From assembly GCA_017512905.1 (NCBI GenBank), contig JAFWEL010000071.1:1-38108 (forward strand): 38,108 bases of DNA, written 5' to 3'. This DNA comes from Clostridia bacterium. Its GTDB lineage: Bacteria; Bacillota; Clostridia; Christensenellales; Aristaeellaceae. Under the pieces are notes generated by a model. The model had not been told where the DNA came from and did no database searches. It was given only the letters and a program-made list of their open reading frames with translations. The translations under genes and the position numbers were made by a program. Shown here piece by piece: positions 31,489 to 38,108 of the stretch; the first letter of the stretch is position 1; every line of letters begins with the position of its first letter.

Positions 31489-32955
31489 ATGTATACGAAC
31501 GAAACGATGATGCAGTATTTTGAGTGGTATCTGCCCAACGACGGCCTGTGGTGGCGGCGCTGCGCGGCGAAGGCGGGAAACCTGCACGACCTGGGCATCA
31601 CCCAGGTGTGGCTGCCCCCGGCCTACAAGGGCACCTGCCAGGCGGACGTGGGCTACGGGGTCTACGACATGTACGACCTGGGGGAGTTCGACCAGAAGGG
31701 CACCGTGCGCACCAAGTACGGCACCAAGCAGGAATACCTGGACGCCATCAGCGCCTTCCACAAGGCGGGCATCCGGGTGTTCGCCGACATCGTGCTGAAC
31801 CATCGCATGGGCGGCGACGAGACCGAGGACGTGGTTGCCGTCCGCGACGATCCGGAAAACCGCAACGAGCAGATCGGGGACGAGCGGGTGATCCGGGTCT
31901 GGTCCAAGTTCAACTTTGCCGGCCGGAACGGCAAGTACAGTGCCTTCAAGTGGAACCACACCCACTTCACCGGCACCGACTGGGACGAAAAAACCCACGC
32001 CCCGGGCCGCGTCTACCGCTTCCTCGGCAAGCGCTGGCACCGGGACGTGGACCCCGAGCTGGGCAATTTCGACTACCTGATGGGCATGAACGTGGACATG
32101 GACAGCCCCGCGGTGATCCGCGAGACGAAGAAGTGGCTGGAGTGGTACATCCGCGAGGCCCACATCGACGGCCTGCGGCTGGACGCGGTCAAGCACATCA
32201 GCTTCGCCTTCTACGGCAAGCTGCTGCGCACCATCCGCAAGGCCACCGGCATGGCGATTCCCGCCGTGGGCGAATACTGGAGCGGCGAGCTGGACCGGCT
32301 CACCCACTACCTGGACATGGTGGACAGGCGCATGGCCCTGTTCGACGTGGCGCTGCACTACAACTTCTTCAACGCCTCCCAGGGCCGCTGTACGCTGAAG
32401 CACATCCTCGATAATTCGCTGGTACAGGCGCGGCCCTACTCCGCCGTCACCTTTGTGGACAACCACGACACCCAGCACGGCCAGAGCCTGCAATCCTTCA
32501 TCGAGGACTGGTTCAAGCCCCTGGCCTACGCGCTGATCCTGCTGCGCCGGGAGGGTGTGCCCTGCGTGTTCTACTCCGATTACTACGGCAACCCGCCCCA
32601 GGGCCGGCCCATGGTGCCCAACCTGGGCAAGCTGATCAAGGCCCGCCGCTGGTACGCCTACGGCCCCCAGACGGACTACTTCGACGACGAGCGCATCGTC
32701 GGCTGGACCCGGAAGGGGGACATCGAGCACGAGCATTCGGGCATGGCCGTAGTGATGAGCGACGCCGACGGCGGCGGCATCGCGATGGATATGGGCGTGG
32801 AATGCGCCGGCGAGCGCTTCTACGACATGCTGGGCCGGTGCACCGAGCCGGTGACCGTCGGCGAAAACGGCATCGGCCACTTCTTCACCGACGGCCACAA
32901 CGTGTCGGTGTGGGTGCGCCGCAAGGCCTTTGAGGACCTGATCATCAACGAGTGA
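31489..32955 (+). CDS. Cytosolic alpha-amylase (GH13, Bacillus AmyS-like subfamily)
   Basis: This 488-residue enzyme has no signal peptide and begins with the family-typical TMMQYFEWYLPNDG. The GH13 catalytic triad is present: D232 (GLRLDAVKH), E262 (AVGEYWSG) and D324 (FVDNHDT), plus region I (DIVLNHRMGG). It should cut internal alpha-1,4 links of glycogen or imported maltodextrins in the cytosol. ATG 31489 gives the conserved N-terminus but only a weak AAAGAG adjacent to it. A TTG at 31447 has AGGA seven bases upstream and would add 14 residues, so the start is not certain. It is monocistronic, with its own promoter, and ends near a half copy of the palindromic repeat. Confidence 0.94.
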   Translation: MYTNETMMQYFEWYLPNDGLWWRRCAAKAGNLHDLGITQVWLPPAYKGTCQADVGYGVYDMYDLGEFDQKGTVRTKYGTKQEYLDAISAFHKAGIRVFADIVLNHRMGGDETEDVVAVRDDPENRNEQIGDERVIRVWSKFNFAGRNGKYSAFKWNHTHFTGTDWDEKTHAPGRVYRFLGKRWHRDVDPELGNFDYLMGMNVDMDSPAVIRETKKWLEWYIREAHIDGLRLDAVKHISFAFYGKLLRTIRKATGMAIPAVGEYWSGELDRLTHYLDMVDRRMALFDVALHYNFFNASQGRCTLKHILDNSLVQARPYSAVTFVDNHDTQHGQSLQSFIEDWFKPLAYALILLRREGVPCVFYSDYYGNPPQGRPMVPNLGKLIKARRWYAYGPQTDYFDDERIVGWTRKGDIEHEHSGMAVVMSDADGGGIAMDMGVECAGERFYDMLGRCTEPVTVGENGIGHFFTDGHNVSVWVRRKAFEDLIINE

Positions 32956-32975
32956 CGGAGGGTGTTCAGACAGGC

Positions 32976-32993
32976 AAATTCTGATTTGCCTGC
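32976..32993 (+). repeat. Half-site of the palindrome family
   Basis: AAATTCTGATTTGCC matches one arm of the palindromes, but the complementary arm is missing. It lies between the converging amylase and TatD genes. Confidence 0.7.
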
Positions 32994-33015
32994 GACCGAG
33001 CAGTTACTACGGAGG

Positions 33016-33738
33016 TTAAAGGCCCGCGCCGCCGTGTCCCGACAAAAACCGCTCCAGGTTTTCCGCCACCCGGTCCTCCGCCTCGGCGGGATGGACACCG
33101 TGGGCGGCGGCGATGGCGCGAAGCTCGCCCCGGAGGGTTTCTCCGATCATGTCCGGGGTCGCGGGCCGGTTTAGGGCCCAGGCGACGGCATCCAGCCCGT
33201 CGGTCTCGGTCAGCAGGCGGTCCAGGGGAACCCGGCGAATCACGGCCTGCACGGCGGGGTTGCCCGCGTGGTCCGGCCCGACGGTGAACCAGCAGCCCTG
33301 GTCGATATATTCGTCGAGGTAGTCCTCGCAGGAATACCAGTGCACCAGCTTGGGCATGTCGTAGCCGCGCAGCGTCCGGGCGATCTCGCCCTCCATCCCC
33401 TTGGTATGCAGCACCACGGGCAGGCCCAGCCGTTGGGCGAGGTCCAGCTGTCCGGCGAAGGCCTCGCGCTGGACCGCCATATTCACGTCGGTCCACACGC
33501 TGTCCAGGCCGATCTCCCCCAGGGCCGCACTTTCACGGATGAAGGGCAGCAGCTCCGCCACGGTGAACCGGTCCGCGTACCAGGGATGCAGGGCGCAGGC
33601 GGCCAGGCGGTTTTCGCTCCTCAGCGAAAGCGCCGTGGCAGCGCTCACCGGATCGGTGCCGCAGAAGACCGTGCGCACATGGGCCCGGGCCGGCAGCTCG
33701 TCGGGGGTGGCGAAGTGGGCGTGGGCGTCGATCAGCAT
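33016..33738 (-). CDS. TatD-family metal-dependent hydrolase
   Basis: This 240-residue TIM-barrel protein has the TatD metal residues: HxH at H6 and H8 (MLIDAHAHF), the Glu of GEIGLD, His in VVLHTKG, His in LVHWYSC and Asp in ETDGLD. TatD proteins are described as 3'-5' exonucleases or DNases, but many family members act on other substrates. The ATG overlaps the end of the ThiZ-like ATPase gene by seven bases (ATGCTGA), so it is translationally coupled to the thiamine operon, in which a TatD hydrolase is an unexpected member. The frame is open far upstream, but that part is the ATPase gene read in another frame. Confidence 0.92.
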   Translation of the reverse strand: MLIDAHAHFATPDELPARAHVRTVFCGTDPVSAATALSLRSENRLAACALHPWYADRFTVAELLPFIRESAALGEIGLDSVWTDVNMAVQREAFAGQLDLAQRLGLPVVLHTKGMEGEIARTLRGYDMPKLVHWYSCEDYLDEYIDQGCWFTVGPDHAGNPAVQAVIRRVPLDRLLTETDGLDAVAWALNRPATPDMIGETLRGELRAIAAAHGVHPAEAEDRVAENLERFLSGHGGAGL

Positions 33739-34475
33739 GGCCCGGCCTCCAGGCCCCGGATGCTGTCGTGGAGGCTGTGGCGCAGCGCCCCCTGGGCGTA
33801 CAGCCAGTCCCGGGTGCGGTTCGCCTCCGTCACCCGGTATTCCCGATGGATGGCGGCGGGCCGCCCGGTGAGCACCAGGATCCGGTCGCTGAGGTAGATG
33901 GCCTCGTCGATGTCGTGGGTGACCAGCAGGCAGGTGCGGCCCAGGTGCTGCTTCATCGACGCCAGCCAGTCCTGCATGTCCCCCCGGGAGATCACGTCCA
34001 GCGCCCCGAAGGGCTCGTCCAGCAGCAGGATGTCGGCGTCGCACAGGGCCGTGCGCAGGAACGCGGCCCGCTGGCGCATCCCGCCGGACAGGTCGCCGGG
34101 CCAGGCGTTCTCGTAGCCCGCCAGCCCGAACAGCGGAAACAGCGCCTCGGCCCGGGCCTGGGCGGCCTTCGGGTCGCCGTGGATCCGGCCGTGCAGGCAG
34201 ACGTTCTGCATGATGGTCTTCCACGGGAACAGCAGGTCGTTCTGGGGCATGTAGGCGAAGTGGCCGCTCATGCCGTGGATGGGCGCGCCGTCCACCCGCA
34301 TTTCGCCGCTCTCGGGCGTCAGTATGCCCGCCAGCAGGTTCAGGATCGTGGACTTCCCGCAGCCGGAGGGCCCGAGTATGGACACAAACTCCCCCGCCGC
34401 CACGTCAAAGGAGAGCCCCTTGAACAGGGGCTCTTTTCCGTATCGAAAGGCGATGCGCTCAACCGTCAGCTTCAT
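33732..34475 (-). CDS. thiZ: ABC transporter ATP-binding protein of the thiamine-pyrimidine uptake system (ThiZ-like)
   Basis: This 247-residue ATPase has Walker A GPSGCGKST (35-43), signature LSGGMRQR (129-136) and Walker B ILLLDEPF (149-156), with GALD and a switch His in THD. It is of the SsuB/TauB/ThiZ branch. It lies five bases after the binding-protein gene. The TPP riboswitch in front of the operon and the NMT1/Thi5-type binding protein point to uptake of a thiamine pyrimidine precursor rather than sulfonates or nitrate. Confidence 0.93.
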   Translation of the reverse strand: MKLTVERIAFRYGKEPLFKGLSFDVAAGEFVSILGPSGCGKSTILNLLAGILTPESGEMRVDGAPIHGMSGHFAYMPQNDLLFPWKTIMQNVCLHGRIHGDPKAAQARAEALFPLFGLAGYENAWPGDLSGGMRQRAAFLRTALCDADILLLDEPFGALDVISRGDMQDWLASMKQHLGRTCLLVTHDIDEAIYLSDRILVLTGRPAAIHREYRVTEANRTRDWLYAQGALRHSLHDSIRGLEAGPC

Positions 34476-34480
34476 AGCAT

Positions 34481-35455
34481 TCAGCCTCGGGCAGGCAGGA
34501 AGTCATTGGTGTAGAGCTGGTCGGCGGGAATGGGGGCCTCCAGCATGCCGTATTCCACCATGAAGTCGGTGTAGCCGTCCCAGACGCTCTGCTTCATCTC
34601 GCCCCAGCGGTCGGTGTCCTGCATGTACTTGTCGGTCAGGTATTCCTGGGACGTGGTCAGGAATTCCAGGTCGTAGTCCGGCGCGTACTTGTTCAGTATC
34701 GCGGCGCAGCCCGCCGGGTCGGCGATGGCGTCCATATAGCCCCTGCGGGTGGCCTCCAGGAAGGCCTTCACGGTGCCGGGGTGGTTGGCGATCATGTCCT
34801 CGTTGGTGATGATGACGGGGGTGTAGTAATCCAGGCGGGGGTCCAGGTCCCGCACGGGGATGTAGTTCAGCTCAAAGCCGTTCATCTGGCAGGTGACCAT
34901 GTCCCAGGCCTCGAAGAACCACATCAGGTCCACGTCCTTCTCCAGGGCGGTGAAGCTGCCCTCGGAGATGACCATGTTCAGCTTGGAGAAGTCCAGGCCC
35001 TCGGCTTCCATCACGGCGCGGAGCACGGCCTCCTCGCCGGGGCCGCCCCAGCCGGCATAGGTCTTGCCCTCGAAGTCCTTCACCGAGGTGATGTTCTTGC
35101 CCACCCAGGACACGATGCCCGAGGTGTTGTGCTGGATCAGCGCGGCGATGGCGCGGATGGGCAGCGGCTCGTCCATGGCCCGGGCGAGGGTCACGTCCTC
35201 CTGGTAGGCGATGCCGAAATCGCCCTTCCCCACGGCCACCAGCGTGTTGGTCGCGCCCTCGGTGGGCTCGATGATCTTCACATTCAGGCCGGCCTCGGCG
35301 TAATAGCCCTTGTCCAGCGCCACGTACATGCCGGTATGGTTGGTGTTGGGGATGTAGTCCAGGATGACGGTGACGTCGGTTTGCGCCTCGGCCAGCGCCC
35401 CCAGGGACGCGGCGGCCAGCAGGGCGGCGAGCAGCAGGCAGATCAGCTTTTTCAT
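34481..35455 (-). CDS. thiY: NMT1/Thi5-type substrate-binding protein for a thiamine pyrimidine precursor (ThiY-like)
   Basis: This 324-residue exported binding protein has a signal peptide (about 1-24, MKKLICLLLAALLAAASLGA) and the family start VILDYIPNTNHTGMYVALDKGYY. It also shows the EPTEGATNTLVAVGKGDFGIAYQE segment and WVGKNITSVKDFEGKTYAGWG. ThiY-type proteins bind formylaminopyrimidine or hydroxymethylpyrimidine; which one cannot be told. ATG 35455 is chosen since AGGAGG stands eight bases upstream; the ATG two codons earlier would be only two bases from it. In this Gram-positive-type cell it would be membrane-tethered or wall-associated, yet there is no clear lipobox cysteine. Confidence 0.92.
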   Translation of the reverse strand: MKKLICLLLAALLAAASLGALAEAQTDVTVILDYIPNTNHTGMYVALDKGYYAEAGLNVKIIEPTEGATNTLVAVGKGDFGIAYQEDVTLARAMDEPLPIRAIAALIQHNTSGIVSWVGKNITSVKDFEGKTYAGWGGPGEEAVLRAVMEAEGLDFSKLNMVISEGSFTALEKDVDLMWFFEAWDMVTCQMNGFELNYIPVRDLDPRLDYYTPVIITNEDMIANHPGTVKAFLEATRRGYMDAIADPAGCAAILNKYAPDYDLEFLTTSQEYLTDKYMQDTDRWGEMKQSVWDGYTDFMVEYGMLEAPIPADQLYTNDFLPARG

Positions 35456-35496
35456 TTTCATATCCTCCTTATTTTACCGGCGGGAACCGCCGTCAT

Positions 35497-36249
35497 TTAC
35501 TTCCGATAAAGGTAGGGCATGCACAGCCGCTGGAGCAGCGTGATCAGCCCGTTCATCATCAGGCTCAGCAGTATGATGACCAGCACGCTGGCGAACATCT
35601 TGTCCAGGGCGTAGCTGTTCTTGACGCGCAGCAGGTAATAGCCGATGCCGGCCTGGGAGGCCACCCACTCCCCCACCACCGCGCCGCTGACGGAATAGGT
35701 GGCCGCCACCTTCAGCCCGGAGAACAGCGCCGGCAGGGCGTAGGGAATCTTGACCAGGGTGTAGACCTGCAGGCGGCTGCCGCCGTAGGTGCGGATCAGG
35801 TTGACATAGCCGGGGTCGATCCGGCCCATGCCGTCGGTGAAGCTGACCACGATGGGAAAAAAACACATCAGCACCACGGTCAGGATCTTCGGGGCCGCCC
35901 CGAAGCCCAGGTAGAGGATCAGGATCGGGGACAGCACGATCATCGGCACGGTCTGGGTGACCACCAGTATCGGATAGAGGACGGCCTTCACCCCTTCGCT
36001 GACGTCCATCAGCATGCCCAGCGCCACCGCGCAGACCAGCGATATGCCCATGCCCCCCAGGGCCTCCGCCACCGTGACGCCGGAATGCCGCAGCAGCGCA
36101 GCCCGGTCCTCCCACAGCGCGGCCAGCACCTGGCTGGGGGCGGGCAGCACGTAGGACGGTATCTCCAGGATGCGCACCAGCGCCTCCCAAAGGATCAGCA
36201 GCGCGACGATGGCCAGCGCCGGCAGCGCCGCCCGGGAGGTCTTTTTCAC
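35497..36249 (-). CDS. thiX: ABC transporter permease of the thiamine-pyrimidine uptake system (ThiX-like)
   Basis: This 250-residue permease has six predicted helices and the binding-protein-dependent transport motif (EWVASQAGIGYYLLRVKNSY). The SsuC/TauC/ThiX-type segment PSQVLAALWE is near the N-terminus. It is the first gene after the TPP riboswitch and is followed by the binding protein and ATPase genes. The GTG has GGAGG about eight bases upstream and lies 28 bases from the riboswitch terminator. Confidence 0.93.
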   Translation of the reverse strand: MKKTSRAALPALAIVALLILWEALVRILEIPSYVLPAPSQVLAALWEDRAALLRHSGVTVAEALGGMGISLVCAVALGMLMDVSEGVKAVLYPILVVTQTVPMIVLSPILILYLGFGAAPKILTVVLMCFFPIVVSFTDGMGRIDPGYVNLIRTYGGSRLQVYTLVKIPYALPALFSGLKVAATYSVSGAVVGEWVASQAGIGYYLLRVKNSYALDKMFASVLVIILLSLMMNGLITLLQRLCMPYLYRK

Positions 36250-36276
36250 GGCAATCCCTCCAGTCCAAATGGATAT

Positions 36277-36308
36277 AAAAAAACCGCCTGTACGATGCGT
36301 ACACGCGG
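36277..36308 (-). terminator. Riboswitch-controlled terminator of the thi operon
   Basis: On the minus strand CCGC-G-TGTACG pairs with CGTACA-G-GCGG (one G.G mismatch, CAT loop) and is followed by seven U. Upstream, GGGAAGCGG (36336-36344) at the aptamer 3' end can instead pair with CCGCTTCCC (36307-36315), extended by GCGCC/GGCGC, to make an antiterminator that breaks the aptamer P1 stem and takes two bases of the terminator arm. Confidence 0.85.
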
Positions 36309-36335
36309 GAAGCGGTGCGCCACGACAGGCGCGCT

Positions 36336-36418
36336 CCGCTTCCCTACGGTGGGATTATCCACTTCAGGTTCCAAGGGACCGGGCAAAGCCCATCTCAGCC
36401 TTTCGGCGCCCCCAGCGG
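36336..36418 (-). promoter_or_regulatory. TPP riboswitch aptamer (THI element)
   Basis: The minus strand shows the conserved thi-box landmarks in order. They are GGGGCGCC, GAAAGGCTGAGAT (CTGAGAT at 36392-36398), a variable stem, GGAACCTGA (ACCTGA at 36364-36369), then GGATAATCCCACCGTAGGGA. P1 forms from CCGCT (36414-36418) and AGCGG (36336-36340). Bound thiamine pyrophosphate should hold P1, block the antiterminator and stop transcription of thiXYZ and the tatD-like gene. Confidence 0.96.
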
Positions 36419-36429
36419 TTGTGATTTTT

Positions 36430-36458
36430 ATTTTATGACGATTGACAGGGGTTGTCAA
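36430..36458 (-). promoter_or_regulatory. Promoter of the thi operon
   Basis: On the minus strand TTGACA (36453-36458) and TAAAAT (36430-36435) are 17 bases apart, placing the transcript start just before the aptamer. Confidence 0.9.
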
Positions 36459-36471
36459 GGAACGGGTGTGT

Positions 36472-36508
36472 AAATTCTGATTTGTCGCAACGCGACAAAT
36501 CAGAATTT
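36472..36508. repeat. Solo palindrome, G-type arms
   Basis: AAATTCTGATTTGTCGC and GCGACAAATCAGAATTT surround AAC (37 bp). It lies between the thi promoter and the 3' end of the zinc-ribbon gene, nine bases past its stop. Confidence 0.9.
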
Positions 36509-36517
36509 TCTCCCTCA

Positions 36518-37894
36518 TCACCCCGCCACGTCCATGTACAGCGCGACCAGCATCGGGTAGTATTCGGACTGGTACATGTGCTGACCGTCCACATAGGCGT
36601 AGGCCTGGTAGCTGCGGCCCAGGGTCGGGCTGGTGATGGTGGTGTCGTTGACCAGGATGACCAGCTGGCGCTCGGTGGTGCCCACGTCCATGACCAGGCA
36701 CTTGCGGCCGTCGTCGTCGGTGAAGCTGTCGATGATCGGGCCCTTGCACACGAAGCTCTGGTAGCGCCAGTTCTCGAACAGCAGGCGCAGCTGCGGGTAA
36801 TCCATGGCCCAGGCGCGGCCGGACATCTCGTCCAGGGACGGCCTGTAATTCACGTTCAGGGTGATCTCGGCGTCCTGCTTGCCCTCCTTGGTGGCGCGGA
36901 AGCGGACGATGTTGTTGCCGTAGTTGGTGAACTGGGCCACGAAGGAGAAGCGGCCGGTCTGCGGGTCGACGCTCAGGCTCTCCGGGATGTGGTCGGTGTC
37001 CACCGCGATGGACGCCCCGGGCTCGGTGGTGCCGGTGACGGCCATGGTGCGGGCCGTGGACACGCTGGAAACGGTGGTGTCCAGCTCCAGCTCGATGTCG
37101 TAGTGCTGGCGGAAGATCACCAGCTCGCGGCGGCATTCCCGGTGCTTCGGGGTGCGCACGATCAGGGTGATCACGTTGTCGCCAATGGGCTTGACACTGA
37201 CGTAGGTGGAGAGGTAACCGCTGCGGTCCACGGATTCGGTGACGTCCTCGCCGTTGACGAACACGGTGCTGCCGGGCACCACGTTCAGCGTCAGCGGATA
37301 CACGCCCACGACCACGGTGGTGCGCTCCTCGGCGGGGCTGGTGACCAGCAGCGGCGATACGGGCACGTCCACCTGGAAGTTGAACTGGGGCAGCTCGGTC
37401 TTCCTGCCGCTCTCGCTGATGAGCATCGGCGACAGGGTGATGTCCGCGTATTCCACGTCGGTGACGTTGTTGGAGAACCACTCGGAATCCGCCAGCTCCA
37501 TGCGCGCCACGCCGCCGGAGATCGACAGCGAGCGCTGCAGCTCCGGCACGTAGATCTGGTCGCCGTCCCGGCCGAAGAAGATCACGGCGTGGCCCTGGCG
37601 CATGTCGTCCATCTGCACCTCGGAGAGGGTGGGCGCGTAGGCCCCGCGGGTGTACAGCCGGGTCAGCTGGTAGCTTCGGATCCAGCTGAACAGCTTGTAG
37701 CCGCCCACGGCCAGGCCGACGGCGAACAGCACCACAAGCACCGCCGTCAGGGCCTTCTGGCCGGCGGTGCGCTTCTCACGCTGCTTTTCCTGCCGCGAGC
37801 GGGATTCGTCGCGGGCGCTGGGCAGCGGCTGCTTGCAGCTGGGGCAGTACAGCGCGTCGTCCGCGCACACACTGCCACAATAGGGACATTTCAC
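36518..37894 (-). CDS. Zinc-ribbon, single-helix membrane protein with large extracytosolic region
   Basis: This 458-residue protein starts with a zinc ribbon (C3, C6, C17, C20; MKCPYCGSVCADDALYCPSC), a charged segment (25-45), one membrane helix (about 47-68) and a long beta-rich extracytosolic part. That part includes an apparent Ig-like or bacterial surface domain around 200-300 (VFVNGEDVTESVDRSGYLSTYVSVKPIGDNVITLIV) and a second near 290-350 (VTGTTEPGASIAVD), then a C-terminal domain I do not recognise. Zinc-ribbon plus one helix is a common layout in Clostridia; function is unknown. GTG 37894 has GGAGG seven to eight bases upstream. The long repeat copy 4 begins 27 bases upstream of the start, so its promoter must be in or beyond that repeat. 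Confidence 0.87.
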   Translation of the reverse strand: MKCPYCGSVCADDALYCPSCKQPLPSARDESRSRQEKQREKRTAGQKALTAVLVVLFAVGLAVGGYKLFSWIRSYQLTRLYTRGAYAPTLSEVQMDDMRQGHAVIFFGRDGDQIYVPELQRSLSISGGVARMELADSEWFSNNVTDVEYADITLSPMLISESGRKTELPQFNFQVDVPVSPLLVTSPAEERTTVVVGVYPLTLNVVPGSTVFVNGEDVTESVDRSGYLSTYVSVKPIGDNVITLIVRTPKHRECRRELVIFRQHYDIELELDTTVSSVSTARTMAVTGTTEPGASIAVDTDHIPESLSVDPQTGRFSFVAQFTNYGNNIVRFRATKEGKQDAEITLNVNYRPSLDEMSGRAWAMDYPQLRLLFENWRYQSFVCKGPIIDSFTDDDGRKCLVMDVGTTERQLVILVNDTTITSPTLGRSYQAYAYVDGQHMYQSEYYPMLVALYMDVAG

Positions 37895-37921
37895 GGGTAG
37901 GCCTCCGGTATATTGAGGGGT

Positions 37922-38108
37922 AAATTCTGATTTATCGCGCTGATGACGAACTCCCCTTTGGCTAACTAACCGGGGGTATCGGGGGCGGTAGCGCCCCGAT
38001 CTTTAATCGTACGCGGCGGCGTGTACGCCGCGGGCGGGGCCTTTTTTGCGGCAGGGAGCCTGTCGACCAGAGCAAAAAAGGCTTCCTTGCAGATTTGCCG
38101 CCCGGAAA
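37922..38108 (-). repeat. Long hairpin-rich repeat, copy 4 (cut by window end)
   Basis: The element begins with AAATTCTGATTTATCG (37922-37937) and runs in the opposite orientation to copy 3 through the GTCGAC core, until the window ends. If joined to bases 50-141 of the window, it would give one complete element of about 280 bp. Confidence 0.9.

Noticed and set aside
33739-34224. N-terminal extension of the TatD-like frame by 162 codons
   Set aside because: The extension is the ThiZ-like ATPase gene read in another frame. The HxH motif of TatD begins right after ATG 33738, which is coupled to the ATPase stop.
11868-36508. Palindromes taken as ordinary Rho-independent terminators
   Set aside because: Several lie upstream of or between divergent genes, or in a leader. 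They lack a U-run, and true terminators with U-runs are present separately at 10410, 15196 and 36277.

Overview
The window reads as a piece of a GC-rich chromosome from an anaerobic, Gram-positive-type bacterium of the Clostridia (Bacillota); the family cannot be fixed from sequence alone. The evidence is strong AGGAGG-type ribosome binding sites with ATG, GTG and TTG starts, a lepA-hemW pair, a TPP riboswitch with a transcription terminator, secreted proteins with Bacillota-type signal peptides and Pro-Thr-Glu linkers, CotH and lamin-tail surface proteins, and no rRNA, tRNA, phage or plasmid genes. Genes are tightly packed and almost every larger gap is occupied by a dispersed repeat.

Layout. 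(1) 144-7446, minus strand: an iron-uptake operon in the order FTR1 permease, P19-type periplasmic metal-binding protein, DUF2318 membrane protein, two FtsX/MacB-type permeases and a LolD-type ATPase. One permease carries an inserted covalent-flavin (FMN-binding) domain. (2) 8195-11777: RsuA-family pseudouridine synthase, a membrane-anchored NodB-type deacetylase, a secreted SH3 protein and a small DUF378 membrane protein. (3) 11896-17201: an M20 amidohydrolase, a homocysteine S-methyltransferase family enzyme with an adjacent LysR regulator, and a cytosolic sugar-binding/GGDEF protein. (4) 17333-24150, minus strand: a cell-surface operon of CotH kinase with lamin-tail domains, a VTC polyphosphate polymerase-like protein, a DUF4956 membrane protein, a second lamin-tail protein and a CBM9-like protein. 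(5) 24297-31015, minus strand: lepA-hemW-PIG-L deacetylase, then a CmpB-like membrane protein behind an EamA transporter. (6) 31489-32955: cytosolic alpha-amylase. (7) 33016-36458: a TPP-riboswitch-controlled pyrimidine ABC transporter (permease, binding protein, ATPase) plus a TatD-family hydrolase. (8) 36518-37894: a zinc-ribbon membrane protein.

Repeats. Four long (about 280 bp), hairpin-rich elements with terminal inverted repeats AAATTCTGATTT(G/A)TCG, and several 37-42 bp palindromes built only from those termini, are scattered through the window. They supply stop codons to two genes, fill the whole gap between the ribosome binding sites of one divergent gene pair, and lie in the lepA leader. 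Two further inverted-repeat families occur at 8023-8090/19345-19536 and 17983-18058. Both window ends lie in the long element and share 49 identical bases, so the window is probably a contig cut at repeats.

Most noteworthy: the flavin-domain ABC permease in the iron operon, the palindrome family with arms that co-vary, and the CotH/VTC/DUF4956/lamin-tail surface operon.
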